Shown here piece by piece: positions 9,418 to 19,701 of a DNA stretch of 64,000 nt. The DNA comes from Chitinophagales bacterium (GTDB taxonomy: Bacteria; Bacteroidota; Bacteroidia; Chitinophagales; CAIODY01): the NCBI GenBank assembly GCA_947452995.1, contig CANGEV010000001.1:62001-126000 (forward strand). The letters run 5' to 3'. Made by a program: the position numbers and the translations under genes. Within the stretch, counting starts at the first letter, position 1. The number at the start of each line of letters is the position of its first letter. The notes below the pieces were generated by a model, which worked only from the letters and a program-made list of their open reading frames with translations, did not search any database and was not told where the DNA came from.

Positions 9418-11943
9418 ATGGTGTACACGATTAACGAAATTTTTAGCATTACCCGCGGCACCCTCCTGAAAGTAAGTCATACAGGCGGGATTAGTAAGCT
9501 TTTATTAGATAGCAGAAAACTTAGTAATGCATATGAAACTTTATTCATAGCCATTAAAGGGAAGCGTAATGATGGACATGTATATATCGAAGAGTTATAT
9601 AAAAAAGGGGTGCGTAATTTTATAGTGGAACACTCCCCTAACCTTATTTCTTTTCCAGACGCCAACTTCATACAGGTAAAAGATAGTATAACTGCCTTAC
9701 AGCAAATAGCTGCATCTCATCGTCAGCGTTTTTCATATCCTGTAGTTGGAATAACAGGAAGTAATGGTAAGACAATTGTGAAAGAGTGGCTCTATCAATT
9801 GCTGCATACAACCTCTAATATTGTTAAAAGTCCTAAAAGCTATAATAGTCAAATCGGTGTTCCATTAAGTGTTTGGAACATGAGTGAAAGTAATGATTTA
9901 GCCATTTTTGAAGCGGGTATTTCGCAGCCGAATGAAATGGATAAGTTAGAACGTATTCTTAAGCCAAATGTTGGCATTTTCACGAATATAGGTCAGGCAC
10001 ATGACAGTGGATTCTTGAATATTCGTCAGAAGATTAATGAGAAGCTTCAACTATTTTCATTCGCAGAATTCGTAGTTTACTGTCATGACCATGCCGAATT
10101 AAATAATGCTATTCTAAACTTCAAAGCGAAGATCGTGAATGATGATTCCGAAAATCGTTTTAAGTTATTCTCATGGTCGATGCAAGAATCTTCAGAGGCA
10201 AACCTAAAGATTTCTAAGGTTCTTAGAAATAATGGTTTTACCCAGATTGAAGGCCATTATAAAGGTGAAAGCGCATGCATTGAAATCCCTTTTACAGACC
10301 AGGCTTCCATTGAAAATGCAATAAATTGCTGGGCTGCTTTAATTGTATTAAACAAGTCAAATGAGTCAACGATTCAACAATTCAAGCATCTTTCAGCAGT
10401 CAGTATGCGATTAGAATTGAAGGAAGGAAACAATAATTGTAGCTTGATTAATGACAGTTATAGTAGTGATATTTCTTCCTTAATTATAGCAATAGAGTTT
10501 CTGCAACAACAACAATTAAAACCTAAAAAAACACTTATTTTAAGTGATATTTTAGAAAGTGGTAAAAACGAGTTTGAGTTATACGAAGAGGTTGTATCAA
10601 TCATTAAACGTTTTAAATTATCGAAGCTTATTGGAATTGGAAAGTCGTTAAAAAGACAACAAAAGCAATTTGAATTATTAGAAGATATAGAATTGTTCTT
10701 TTATGATGACACTGCACAATTCCTTTCAACGCATCCATTCGATACGTTCCAAGATGAGGCAATTCTATTAAAGGGAGCGCGTGTATATGCATTTGAACGT
10801 ATCAGCGCCTTATTTGAAAAGAAGGCGCATGAAACGGTACTCGAAGTAAACCTGAATGCAATAACACATAATCTAAATACGTACCGCAAGCAATTGCCTA
10901 AGACAAGCAAAGTAATGGCGATGGTGAAGGCTTTTAGTTATGGCTCTGGTAGTTATGAAATAGCAAAGCATTTAGAAAACAATGAGGTTGATTATTTAGC
11001 AGTAGCGTATGCAGATGAAGGTGTAGAACTTCGTCAGGCAGGTATCAAAACGCCTATCATGGTGATGTGTCCCGAACGAAATAGCTTTGATACAATCATA
11101 AAAAACAATCTTGAGCCTGAGATTTATTCAATAGAAATACTACAAGAATTACTCCACCAAATTGAATTGTATTATGCAGAATCTATCCATTTACCAATTC
11201 GAATACATCTCGAATTAGAAACTGGAATGAATCGCCTAGGATTCGACGTACATCAATTAGAACAACTTACAGCCCTTTTGCAACAACATACTACTCAGAT
11301 AAAGGTAGCCTCAATTTTTTCCCATCTTGCTGCGTCAGAATCCCCTGAATTCGATTCATTTACAAAAGAGCAAATAGCACGTTTTGAAAGTATGAGTAGT
11401 TACTTGATGCAATTCTGCCCTTACCCTGTAATTAGACATATTTTGAATAGTGGCGGTATCATTCGACATCCGGAAGCGGCCTATGATATGGTTCGACTCG
11501 GCATTGGATTGTATGGTTCAGATAGCTCTAGTCGTATTCAAAACGAACTTGAAATTGTAAGCACCCTTAAATCAACCGTTTTACAAATCAAAGAAATCAG
11601 TCCAAATGAAACAGTTGGATATAGTCGCAGAGGACATTTAAAAACTGGTAGTAAAATAGCAACGATTGGTTTAGGCTATGCAGATGGATTACATCGTCGA
11701 TTAGGTAACGGCATTGGGAGAATGCAATTGCATGGTCAATTGGTCCCGATAGTCGGATCAATTTGCATGGATATGTGTATGCTCGATATTAGTGAGATTC
11801 CGAATGTAAAGGTAGGCGACGAGGTGATTGTATTTGGTAAAAATCCAAGCATACAACAGCTTGCAGAATGGGAAGGAACAATTCCTTACGAGATATTAAC
11901 CAATATCTCTAAACGCGTTAAACGCGTATATTTTGAGGAATAA
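9418..11943 (+). CDS. murF-alr: Bifunctional MurF ligase / alanine racemase fusion
   Basis: An 841-residue fusion. Residues 1-460 are a Mur ligase: ATP loop GITGSNGKT at 111-119, EAGISQPNEM, NIGQAHDSGFLN and NDSYSSDISS. It adds D-Ala-D-Ala to UDP-MurNAc-tripeptide. Residues about 470-841 are a fold-type III alanine racemase: PLP lysine K504 in MVKAFSYGSG, catalytic tyrosine region VGYSRR, GLGYADG and SICMDMCMLD. It makes the D-Ala used in the same branch of peptidoglycan synthesis. This fusion is characteristic of Bacteroidota. The chosen ATG overlaps no other gene once bamD is trimmed. It ends at a bidirectional terminator shared with hppA. Confidence 0.95.
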   Translation: MVYTINEIFSITRGTLLKVSHTGGISKLLLDSRKLSNAYETLFIAIKGKRNDGHVYIEELYKKGVRNFIVEHSPNLISFPDANFIQVKDSITALQQIAASHRQRFSYPVVGITGSNGKTIVKEWLYQLLHTTSNIVKSPKSYNSQIGVPLSVWNMSESNDLAIFEAGISQPNEMDKLERILKPNVGIFTNIGQAHDSGFLNIRQKINEKLQLFSFAEFVVYCHDHAELNNAILNFKAKIVNDDSENRFKLFSWSMQESSEANLKISKVLRNNGFTQIEGHYKGESACIEIPFTDQASIENAINCWAALIVLNKSNESTIQQFKHLSAVSMRLELKEGNNNCSLINDSYSSDISSLIIAIEFLQQQQLKPKKTLILSDILESGKNEFELYEEVVSIIKRFKLSKLIGIGKSLKRQQKQFELLEDIELFFYDDTAQFLSTHPFDTFQDEAILLKGARVYAFERISALFEKKAHETVLEVNLNAITHNLNTYRKQLPKTSKVMAMVKAFSYGSGSYEIAKHLENNEVDYLAVAYADEGVELRQAGIKTPIMVMCPERNSFDTIIKNNLEPEIYSIEILQELLHQIELYYAESIHLPIRIHLELETGMNRLGFDVHQLEQLTALLQQHTTQIKVASIFSHLAASESPEFDSFTKEQIARFESMSSYLMQFCPYPVIRHILNSGGIIRHPEAAYDMVRLGIGLYGSDSSSRIQNELEIVSTLKSTVLQIKEISPNETVGYSRRGHLKTGSKIATIGLGYADGLHRRLGNGIGRMQLHGQLVPIVGSICMDMCMLDISEIPNVKVGDEVIVFGKNPSIQQLAEWEGTIPYEILTNISKRVKRVYFEE

Positions 11944-11975
11944 TTTATTTCTCATTACTTTATAAGAAACCGCAT

Positions 11976-12006
11976 AAAAAAAGCTCTTCTAATGAAGAGC
12001 TTTTTC
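11976..12006. terminator. Bidirectional terminator between murF-alr and hppA
   Basis: Arms AAAAAGCTCTTC and GAAGAGCTTTTT around a TAAT loop, with A and T runs on both sides, in the convergent gap. Confidence 0.93.
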
Positions 12007-12021
12007 TTTTTAGTCAGTTTA

Positions 12022-14475
12022 TTAGTTACGACGTAACGTATCAATTTGGGTAGTCACCTTACCACCTTTATCCTTAGTGATCACCTTACGGATTTCAATC
12101 ACTTCTTTACCCTCCCCTTTAGGTAGACGACCTGGCTTGCAATATTTCTCTTCTTCCATATCAACCTCTTTACCTTCAGAGCAACATGCAGACTTTTCCA
12201 TTCCTTTGCATTCGCCATTATGACCTTTCATCATCATTTCATGACAATGTTCCATCATTACAGCACATGATGCACTATCCTTACATTCCATCATCATCTT
12301 ACATTCCATTTGCTTTCCTTCGCCAGGACAATTGGTTGTATGATGAATACTTGCCAATGTTGGAGCGATTACCAAAGAAACAATTGACATTAATTTGATT
12401 AGGATATTCATAGACGGTCCTGAAGTGTCCTTGAAAGGATCACCAACAGTATCACCTGTAACTGAAGCTTTATGTGGCTCAGACTTTTTATAGAAGGTCT
12501 CCCCATTAATTTCAACACCTTTTTCAAATGATTTCTTAGCGTTATCCCAAGCTCCACCTGCATTATTTTGGAACATCCCAATTAATACGCCGCTCACAGT
12601 TGCACCAGCTAACATACCTCCTAATACTTCTGGTCCGAATATGAAACCAACGATAATTGGAGCAAGGATTGCAACAGCACCCGGCAACATCATCTTCCTG
12701 ATAGAAGCTGCAGTAGAAATTTGAACACATTTATCATATTCAGGTTTAGCTGTACCTTCCAAGATACCTGGAATTTCACGGAACTGGCGACGTACCTCTT
12801 CAACCATTGCCATAGCAGCTTGACCAACTGCAGTAATAGCTAATGATGAGAAGATAAACGGAATCATTCCTCCTACGAACAAACCTGCTAAAACATCCGC
12901 TTTATAAATATCAATACCGTCAATTTTTGCGATTCCAACAAACGCAGCAAACAAGGCAAGTGCAGTTAAAGCTGCAGAAGCGATTGCAAATCCTTTACCA
13001 GTAGCCGCAGTTGTATTACCAACAGCATCCAAGATATCAGTACGCTCACGCACTTCTTTTGGTAATTCAGACATTTCGGCGATACCACCTGCATTGTCGG
13101 CAATTGGACCGAAGGCGTCAATTGCTAATTGCATTGCAGTAGTAGCCATCATACCTGCAGCAGCGATTGCTACACCGTATAAACCAGCAAATTTATAAGC
13201 ACCCATGATACCACCAGCCAAAACAATAATTGGTAAGAAAGTAGATTCCATACCGATAGCTAAACCACCGATGATATTTGTAGCGTGACCAGTTGATGAT
13301 TGACGAACTATGTTTAATACAGGACGCTTACCCATTGCAGTATAATATTCCGTAATAATAGACATCAAAGTACCTACTGCAAGTCCTACGCAAATAGCTC
13401 CAAAAACACCCATATTAGTGAAAGCAGTCCCGCGTAATTCCATTTGCTCTGGCAAAATGAATTTAACCATGAAATAAGAGGCAATGGCAGTCAAAACGAT
13501 ACTACCCCAGTTCCCCATATTTAAAGCTCTTTGAACCTTTTCTGCTGTTCCTTTACCATCATCGCTGATACGTACAAAGAAAGTTCCGATAATTGAGAAG
13601 ATAATTCCCATACCTGCAATCAACATTGGGAATAAGATCGGAGCTAGTCCGTCAAATTTATCTACACCGACAGTTATTGTTTCGCGACCTAAAACCATGG
13701 TGGCCAAAACAGTTGCAACATAAGAACCAAACAAATCGGCACCCATACCAGCAACATCACCTACGTTATCACCTACGTTATCTGCAATTGTTGCAGGGTT
13801 ACGTGGATCATCTTCAGGAATACCTGCTTCTACTTTACCTACAAGGTCTGCTCCTACGTCAGCAGCTTTGGTATAAATACCACCACCTACGCGTGCAAAT
13901 AATGCGATTGATTCAGCACCCAAAGAAAATCCTGTAAGCACTTCAATAGTACGTTCCATTTCAACAGAAGAAACGCCTGTAGCACCAAAATAAGCTTTTA
14001 AAACAAGAAATAAGCCACCTAATCCTAATACAGCAAGACCAGCAACACCCATTCCCATAACGGATCCACCAGTGAAAGAAACTTTCAATGCTTGTGCAAG
14101 GCTTGTGCGCGCTGCTTGAGCAGTGCGAACATTTGATTTTGTAGCAATACGCATACCGATAAATCCTGCTAAAGCAGAAAATACAGCACCAAGTACAAAA
14201 GCTAATGCAATAGTCCAATGACTGTTCTCATTACGAGACCCCATAAAGCCTAAAGCTAATGCTGCTATCACCACGAAATAGCCTAGAATCTTGTATTCCG
14301 CCTTCAAAAATGCCATAGCACCCTCAGCAATATACGTGCTGATTTCTTTCATGCGAGCATCGCCGGCATCTTGGCGGCTTACCCAGCTACTTTTTAAAGC
14401 AGTGAAAATCAAGGCTAAAACGCCGAAAAGAGGAACTAAAACTAACAATTGGGCTGATGTAATCTGTAGTAACAT
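12022..14475 (-). CDS. hppA: K+-dependent membrane pyrophosphatase (ion pump) with Cys/Met/His-rich C-terminal tail
   Basis: An 817-residue protein. Residues 1-710 form a complete membrane-bound pyrophosphatase with many membrane helices and the PPi-binding signature [20 protein letters not shown] at 221-240. E188 sits in the gate region, and [10 protein letters not shown] at 486-495 has Ala/Gly where K+-independent enzymes carry Lys/Thr, so it should be K+-stimulated. It couples PPi hydrolysis to H+ and/or Na+ export; the ion cannot be decided by reading. The family normally ends near residue 705-710. Here a 107-residue tail follows (711-817) with 9 Cys, 11 Met and 5 His in its first 70 residues, then a charged Lys-rich end. 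The C-terminus of these pumps faces outside the cytoplasm. A TATTTTTG element lies 35 nt upstream. Confidence 0.95.
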   Translation of the reverse strand: MLLQITSAQLLVLVPLFGVLALIFTALKSSWVSRQDAGDARMKEISTYIAEGAMAFLKAEYKILGYFVVIAALALGFMGSRNENSHWTIALAFVLGAVFSALAGFIGMRIATKSNVRTAQAARTSLAQALKVSFTGGSVMGMGVAGLAVLGLGGLFLVLKAYFGATGVSSVEMERTIEVLTGFSLGAESIALFARVGGGIYTKAADVGADLVGKVEAGIPEDDPRNPATIADNVGDNVGDVAGMGADLFGSYVATVLATMVLGRETITVGVDKFDGLAPILFPMLIAGMGIIFSIIGTFFVRISDDGKGTAEKVQRALNMGNWGSIVLTAIASYFMVKFILPEQMELRGTAFTNMGVFGAICVGLAVGTLMSIITEYYTAMGKRPVLNIVRQSSTGHATNIIGGLAIGMESTFLPIIVLAGGIMGAYKFAGLYGVAIAAAGMMATTAMQLAIDAFGPIADNAGGIAEMSELPKEVRERTDILDAVGNTTAATGKGFAIASAALTALALFAAFVGIAKIDGIDIYKADVLAGLFVGGMIPFIFSSLAITAVGQAAMAMVEEVRRQFREIPGILEGTAKPEYDKCVQISTAASIRKMMLPGAVAILAPIIVGFIFGPEVLGGMLAGATVSGVLIGMFQNNAGGAWDNAKKSFEKGVEINGETFYKKSEPHKASVTGDTVGDPFKDTSGPSMNILIKLMSIVSLVIAPTLASIHHTTNCPGEGKQMECKMMMECKDSASCAVMMEHCHEMMMKGHNGECKGMEKSACCSEGKEVDMEEEKYCKPGRLPKGEGKEVIEIRKVITKDKGGKVTTQIDTLRRN

Positions 14476-14510
14476 AATGTTAAGTTCGATAAATCGTTTT
14501 TTGTGGACGG

Positions 14511-14518
14511 CAAAAATA
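14511..14518 (-). promoter_or_regulatory. -7 element of hppA
   Basis: The minus strand reads TATTTTTG (TAnnTTTG), 35 nt before the hppA ATG. No clear -33 TTG at the expected distance. Confidence 0.45.
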
Positions 14519-14581
14519 GCATTTTAACACGAAAATTCGAAGCCTTCGTCTTGATTTATCCACAATTAAATAAAATAAGTA

Positions 14582-15529
14582 TTATTTCGGCAGACGAAAG
14601 CGTTTCATAACTTGACAAGCAAGCATGCCATAGCCATTATTTACATTTGATACAATCTGTGCAGGCTCCGCAAAAGGATTTCCGTTAGAGTTATTGTAAC
14701 TATCCACGGATTGTAAGTATAAATAATATTCTTTTGATATTGCAAGAACTTCTAAATAGTAGATATCCCCAGCAAAACTTCCCCAGCCACTTTTATCATA
14801 AACAACGAAATGTATTTCGCCCAGGAATTGCCCGTTTGAAAACAAATCATCATTTAAGTAAAGCACATCTGCAGATTCAGTAGTCCCTTGTAAACCATTT
14901 AAATCTTGCAAAGACAAATCATTCGTTCCAATACCCGTATTAATTCGACCAGCGAAGGACGAGTCAAACTGTCTAACGCGTAATAAAAAATAATTTTTAG
15001 TTGAAGGATCTTGATCAGTTATTTTAAATTGAACACTTTTCCCTGGATTAGTCTGACTTCCTCCAAAACCACCAGGAATGCTTAAAACAACCTCTTTCAC
15101 TGCAATAGTATCGCAGATTAACGGCAAAGGCATATTAATTGTTGCAGTAACGTCAGCAAATCCGGACTTAATGGCTTTTACTTCATAGTTGTGTCCTGGG
15201 ATAATTGTAAAACTAGAATCTAAATAATTACCTTCAATAGGTGTTGACCAAGGATTTAGAAAGAGATTTTTTCTATACTTTAAGGTTTTTAACAGCGTAC
15301 CATTCTCATAAATCTGTACAGTTGCATCATTAACATAAGTGGGTAAATTTCCCGACTTGGCGGAAACAGAACTAGAAAGATTGAGAATAAAAATGCTGTC
15401 AGGCTCCATAAGCCCATTCATTACAAGCTTAGGCGTAGTTTCAGGAATAGGAAGATCAATATCCTTTGTACATGCATTCAAGCAAATCATAATAATTAGA
15501 AGCAAGAAATTGTATAAAATCGTACGCAT
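14582..15529 (-). CDS. DUF4249-family lipoprotein, TonB-receptor partner
   Basis: A 315-residue lipoprotein with signal peptide and lipobox LNAC (C20), followed by TKDIDLPIPETTPKLVMNGLMEPDS. This beginning and the VLNDDLFSNGQ/HFVVYDKSGWGS-type middle match DUF4249 proteins of Bacteroidota, which are regularly encoded directly behind a TonB-dependent receptor. The function of DUF4249 is not established; a surface or periplasmic accessory role in uptake by the receptor is inferred from the pairing. The ATG lies 3 nt after the receptor stop, so the two are one operon. No clear terminator follows before hppA. Confidence 0.8.
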   Translation of the reverse strand: MRTILYNFLLLIIMICLNACTKDIDLPIPETTPKLVMNGLMEPDSIFILNLSSSVSAKSGNLPTYVNDATVQIYENGTLLKTLKYRKNLFLNPWSTPIEGNYLDSSFTIIPGHNYEVKAIKSGFADVTATINMPLPLICDTIAVKEVVLSIPGGFGGSQTNPGKSVQFKITDQDPSTKNYFLLRVRQFDSSFAGRINTGIGTNDLSLQDLNGLQGTTESADVLYLNDDLFSNGQFLGEIHFVVYDKSGWGSFAGDIYYLEVLAISKEYYLYLQSVDSYNNSNGNPFAEPAQIVSNVNNGYGMLACQVMKRFRLPK

Positions 15530-15532
15530 GAC

Positions 15533-17917
15533 TTAGAATTTAAAATTTAAAGTAAATGAAGGGAGAATTGGGAATATGGTTACTTTACGCAAAACAGGCT
15601 TTCCTAAATCATCAATAGTTTTATAAACAAAGAATGCATTCAACTTATTATATGCATTATACACCGAAACATTATAAGTCAATTCGAATTTCTTGTAATA
15701 CTTATGAAAATTTGCTCCAAGATCAAGACGATGATAAGCAGGCATTCTAAATTCGTTCACACCTGCAGCATTATCAATTAGCATATTATAGGCAGATTGA
15801 GGTCCATAATTTGTATTTACCATGCCGTAATAACGATCTGTAGCTAATGTCAACGCATTCCCTGTACTATATACCCAAGTAGCACTCACGTCAATTTTTT
15901 TAGAAAACTCATGGGACACAACAACCCCAATATCATGACGACGATCGTATTTGTAGAAATAGGGCTTACCATTATTTTTATCATCAAACTGTCTGAAGGC
16001 CCAAGATAAAGTATACCCTATCCATCCTGTGGTTTTTCCGAATTTACGCTGCAAAAACAATTCACCTCCATAGCTCCAAGCTTTACCGCTTGTCACTTTG
16101 CTTTGCCAATCTTGACCTCCTAATAAAAAGCTGGAACCATTTTTATACTCAATTACATTGGACATAGTTTTGTAATATCCTTCAATTGAAATCTCGTAAT
16201 TTTCTTTTAAGGTATAGGCAAGACCAGCAGCATATTGAATAGATTGTTGCGGAGCAACCTTCTTCGTTGCCGGAACCCAGAAATCAGTTGGCAAGCCAAT
16301 ACCGCTATTGGTTAACAAGTGTAGATACTGCGTCATTTTCGAAGCAGACATTTTGAAACTTAAATCAGACGTGATCAAAAAACGCGCTGAAATTCTAGGT
16401 TGTAATGACTTATACGTTGTGTCTTTTAATTTAAACGCCGATCCATGTAAGCCATAATTAACCTTTAAGCGTTTAGTTATATTCCAATCATCTTCGACAT
16501 AAATAAAACCTTCATGAGCGTAAATATTGCTACTTCCAAACGTGGTATCCATAGATGTTCCACTAACATTTAGCTTAAAAGCGGTTACTCCTGGTTTAAA
16601 CGTGTGATAAATATAATTTGTCCCAAAGCGAATGTGATGCGCAACATTTGGTAAATAATCAAAGTCAATTTTTAGCCCATTGTCATAAATTCCTGAAAGA
16701 TACCCTATACCAAAAGCGGTCGACGTAGTGTTCCCTGTAGTCAGATCGCGCGTAGTAGATGTATTCTCGGCTCCGATATTAAAGTTGTATCTACTGTAGG
16801 TGGCTGTTAAGTTCATAAACAACTTTGGATTTACAATATGATTCCATCGCAAGGCAGTTGTTATATTACCCCAATTTAAGGTTGAACTTAACTTGTCGGT
16901 ATATACTGTTTGAATATCTGAAAAACTCGTTGTAGCCTTCAATCCAAAGACATCTTTTCCCAAATAACTACTCAAAAACAGTCGATCCTTATCTGAAAAT
17001 CTATGATTGATTTTTGCATTTAAATCATAGAAATAATACCCTAAGGAACCCGCTCTTTGAGACAATAAGTATGAAATGGGACGCATGAATAAATCCGCAT
17101 AGGTTCGGCGACCCGAAATTAAAAAGGTCGTGTTCTTATTTTTTATTGGCCCCTCTACTGTTAATCTAGAAGAAATAATACCTACCCCACCTTCAACTTT
17201 TAACTTTTTATTGTTTCCATCCTTCATGTTGATATCGATAACAGAAGAAAGCCGACCTCCATATCGAGCAGGAAAACCTCCTTTAACAAGGGAAACGTTA
17301 TTAACCGCGTCTCCGTTAAATACTGAGAAAAAACCAAAGAGGTGATTAACATTATATACCTGCACCCCATCTAAAAGAATGAGATTTTGATCTGGTCCAC
17401 CTCCGCGCACATATATACCACTTGCACCTTCAGTTCCTTTGGCGACGCCGGGTAAAAGTTGAATCACCTTTAAAACGTCTACTTCACCAAACAAAGCAGG
17501 GATTTTTTTAATTTGCGCAACAGGAATCTGAATAGTAGACATTTCAGATTTTTCCTGAATACGGTTTCCAGGACTACGTTCCGCATCAATTTTCACCTCT
17601 TTAGAATTGATTATGGCTAATTCAATATTGGCTGTCTGCGCTTTACGACCGATGAATGTACGTTTAACAGGCTGGCAACCAACATAACTAAACGTTAGTT
17701 GCACGGTGTCTTTATCAAAACTAATACTATAAAACCCAAACTCATTGGTAATGGTACCTACAGTATGGGTTTTATCATAAACGAATGCTCCAAACAATTT
17801 TTCCCCGGAAGTACTATCCGTAACGAAGCCCGAGATTGTCATTTTTTGGGCTTGACTTATTGTTGGAAACAAGAAAAAGGATAATTGTAGGACTAAAAAA
17901 AGCGTAAATCTTTGCAT
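15533..17917 (-). CDS. TonB-dependent outer-membrane receptor with N-terminal carboxypeptidase-like domain
   Basis: A 794-residue receptor. Signal peptide about 1-23, CarboxypepD_reg-like beta-sandwich about 27-105 (ISGFVTDSTSGEKLFGAFVY), TonB plug about 120-240 (LPGVAKGTEGASGIYVRGGGPDQNLILLDGVQVYN split across the plug, PARYGGRLSSVIDI), then a beta-barrel ending in aromatic ILPSFTLNFKF. It lacks the SusC length and has no SusD-like partner; the partner is a DUF4249 lipoprotein 3 nt downstream. The substrate is unknown: no metal, siderophore or glycan genes are nearby. A weak -7-like TAGTCTTG lies upstream. Confidence 0.92.
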   Translation of the reverse strand: MQRFTLFLVLQLSFFLFPTISQAQKMTISGFVTDSTSGEKLFGAFVYDKTHTVGTITNEFGFYSISFDKDTVQLTFSYVGCQPVKRTFIGRKAQTANIELAIINSKEVKIDAERSPGNRIQEKSEMSTIQIPVAQIKKIPALFGEVDVLKVIQLLPGVAKGTEGASGIYVRGGGPDQNLILLDGVQVYNVNHLFGFFSVFNGDAVNNVSLVKGGFPARYGGRLSSVIDINMKDGNNKKLKVEGGVGIISSRLTVEGPIKNKNTTFLISGRRTYADLFMRPISYLLSQRAGSLGYYFYDLNAKINHRFSDKDRLFLSSYLGKDVFGLKATTSFSDIQTVYTDKLSSTLNWGNITTALRWNHIVNPKLFMNLTATYSRYNFNIGAENTSTTRDLTTGNTTSTAFGIGYLSGIYDNGLKIDFDYLPNVAHHIRFGTNYIYHTFKPGVTAFKLNVSGTSMDTTFGSSNIYAHEGFIYVEDDWNITKRLKVNYGLHGSAFKLKDTTYKSLQPRISARFLITSDLSFKMSASKMTQYLHLLTNSGIGLPTDFWVPATKKVAPQQSIQYAAGLAYTLKENYEISIEGYYKTMSNVIEYKNGSSFLLGGQDWQSKVTSGKAWSYGGELFLQRKFGKTTGWIGYTLSWAFRQFDDKNNGKPYFYKYDRRHDIGVVVSHEFSKKIDVSATWVYSTGNALTLATDRYYGMVNTNYGPQSAYNMLIDNAAGVNEFRMPAYHRLDLGANFHKYYKKFELTYNVSVYNAYNKLNAFFVYKTIDDLGKPVLRKVTIFPILPSFTLNFKF

Positions 17918-18072
17918 GAAAACAAGTTAATTGGCAACAAGACTAATAAAATGGCCTTATGTTTAATTTGACTTTACAAATAACGCGTATGTCAAGTTAA
18001 ATAGTGTATGAAGGATAAAATTTCTTCAAAAAGTTTTCAAATCTAAAAAAAACATCGATATTAGCAGGTCCG

Positions 18073-19095
18073 ATGCAAGACCTATCGAACTACATACAGC
18101 AGTTAATGACCAGCAATGATTGCGTGGTTCTACCTAATTTTGGTGCTATCCTTGGCACTGAAATACCTGCTTCATTTTCGATGCTAGACAAATGCATCAT
18201 ACCTCCTTCGAAACGATTAATTTTCAATGCCAGCATTCAGCAAAATGATGGTTTATTACAAACTCATATTGCGTTTAGCGAAGGTATTTCTTTTGAACAG
18301 GCTGGTAGTTTAATGCAAACTGCCATTGCCTTGATTAATTCCCGTTTAATCAATCGTGAGATTGTCCATCTGAAGGAAATTGGCCGTTTTAGACTAGATT
18401 TAGATGGTTGCATTCAATTTGAACACGTAAGTGAGTTGAATTTTTCTGCGCAATCGTTTGGTCTACCTTCCTTAACAATGGAACCTATCTTGCGTGAGGA
18501 TAGAAAAGAGGAGCAAATAAAAGATTTCGTTGCACATCAAGAAAAGCCAATACATGAAACTTTAAAAGTAACGGTACAATCTGAATCTCAAGATTCAAAT
18601 AAGAAAATCAGCTGGAAGATCGCAGCTTCGACCATTCTGGTTGTTGGTTTAGCAGTTGGCTTATTAATTTGGCAAAATAAAATTGCAAGTAAAGGTTCAA
18701 ATTTTCAAGGTCAGTCAAGCTATGAATCATCACTTGCGTTACACGATTCTCCGAATATCCCTACTCAAGCGGTAATTCCATCCCCGACCAAATCTGCAAC
18801 CGCTAACTTGCAAAAGCAAGAAATGCAAAAAAACATTGCAGCGAATTACACTTCCTATATTAACGATGCCCAACAATCCTTTTACCTCTCTTTTCACACA
18901 ACCAATAATTTGAAAGAAGCTGAAAAAGTAAAGACAGGCTATCGTCAGGAAGGCATGGACGCGCGCATCATGGAAAAGGATGGTATTTATCATATTTGTC
19001 TTTACTATTTTGTTCGCAGTTCTCAAATAGATTCAATTCAGGCTGAATTAGAGAGTGAAACTCAATTGATTACTACTGTAATCAGTACTAATTAA
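18073..19095 (+). CDS. HU-like (CCDC81-type) / SPOR-domain single-pass membrane protein
   Basis: A 340-residue protein. The N-terminus (about 1-135) resembles the bacterial HU-CCDC81 repeats found in Bacteroidota membrane proteins (VVLPNFGAIL near 17-26, then a second repeat with INREIVHLKEIGRFRL). A membrane helix at about 181-198 is followed by a Ser/Gln-rich linker and a C-terminal SPOR-like domain (YLSFHTTNNLKEAEKVKTGYRQEGMDARI). SPOR domains bind denuded peptidoglycan at division sites. The topology therefore puts the HU part in the cytoplasm and the SPOR part in the periplasm; whether the HU part still binds DNA is unknown. It lies just upstream of the ribosomal-protein operon, with its own stop 49 nt before that operon's -7 element. 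Confidence 0.75.
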   Translation: MQDLSNYIQQLMTSNDCVVLPNFGAILGTEIPASFSMLDKCIIPPSKRLIFNASIQQNDGLLQTHIAFSEGISFEQAGSLMQTAIALINSRLINREIVHLKEIGRFRLDLDGCIQFEHVSELNFSAQSFGLPSLTMEPILREDRKEEQIKDFVAHQEKPIHETLKVTVQSESQDSNKKISWKIAASTILVVGLAVGLLIWQNKIASKGSNFQGQSSYESSLALHDSPNIPTQAVIPSPTKSATANLQKQEMQKNIAANYTSYINDAQQSFYLSFHTTNNLKEAEKVKTGYRQEGMDARIMEKDGIYHICLYYFVRSSQIDSIQAELESETQLITTVISTN

Positions 19096-19144
19096 TAAAA
19101 AAGCGAATTTTTTGCTTAATATTTCATTATTCATTAAAAAAATG

Positions 19145-19152
19145 TATCTTTG
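19145..19152 (+). promoter_or_regulatory. -7 element of the rplKAJL operon
   Basis: TATCTTTG, an exact TAnnTTTG match, 90 nt before rplK. TTTG at 19111-19114 is too far (30 nt) to be a normal -33 partner. The 90-nt leader is a candidate site for ribosomal-protein feedback, but no L1 mimic could be folded convincingly by eye. Confidence 0.55.
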
Positions 19153-19242
19153 CGGTCCCGAAAAGTGGGCTTGTGTAAAGTTTTGGCTTCCACAAAACAA
19201 CAAAGTGTATTTTTTAGGGGATAAGCATTAAAAAAATAAACA

Positions 19243-19680
19243 ATGGCTAAAGAAATTGCAACGTATGTAAAACTGCAGTGCAAAGGCGGACAGGCTAACC
19301 CTGCACCTCCTATTGGTCCTGCTTTGGGTTCTAAGGGTATTAATATCATGGAATTCTGTAAGCAGTTCAATGCACGTACGCAGGATAAAATGGGGAAAGT
19401 ATTGCCTGTATTAATTACAGTTTATACAGATAAGTCATTTGACTTCATCATCAAAACTCCTCCAGCAGCAGTACAAATCATGGAAGCTGCAAAATTGCAA
19501 GGTGGTTCTAAAGAGCCTAACCGTAACAAGGTTGGTAAAATCACTTGGGAACAAGTTAAGGCGATCGCAGAAGATAAAATGCCTGATCTTAACTGTTCAA
19601 AAGTAGAATCAGCAATGACTATGGTTTCCGGTACTGCGCGCAGTATGGGTGTAACTGTAGAAGGTACACGTCCTTTCTAA
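19243..19680 (+). CDS. rplK: 50S ribosomal protein L11
   Basis: A 145-residue L11 with the diagnostic N-terminus [28 protein letters not shown] and the C-terminal rRNA-binding domain ([25 protein letters not shown]). It forms the GTPase-associated centre and is a substrate of PrmA, encoded near the far end of this window. First gene of rplK-rplA-rplJ-rplL. nusG and secE, which usually precede it, are absent; an HU/SPOR gene lies upstream instead. Confidence 0.98.
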   Translation: MAKEIATYVKLQCKGGQANPAPPIGPALGSKGINIMEFCKQFNARTQDKMGKVLPVLITVYTDKSFDFIIKTPPAAVQIMEAAKLQGGSKEPNRNKVGKITWEQVKAIAEDKMPDLNCSKVESAMTMVSGTARSMGVTVEGTRPF

Positions 19681-19701
19681 TTTTAAATAACAACATTAAC
19701 C

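Noticed and set aside
9324-9461. Upstream extension of the BamD frame
   Set aside because: It overlaps the divergent murF-alr start and lies before a clear lipoprotein signal peptide with its own -7 element.
12022-12345. The Cys/Met tail as a separate gene fused by frameshift
   Set aside because: The frame is continuous from the pump with no stop or internal start context; a sequencing error cannot be excluded but nothing in the sequence suggests it.
12186-12398. Plus-strand ORF opposite the pyrophosphatase tail
   Set aside because: It is a shadow of the Met/Cys-rich minus-strand coding sequence (Met codons read as CAT on the other strand).
14582-17917. TonB receptor with its lipoprotein as a SusC/SusD glycan-uptake pair
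   Set aside because: The lipoprotein is DUF4249-like and too short for SusD, and no glycoside hydrolases are nearby.
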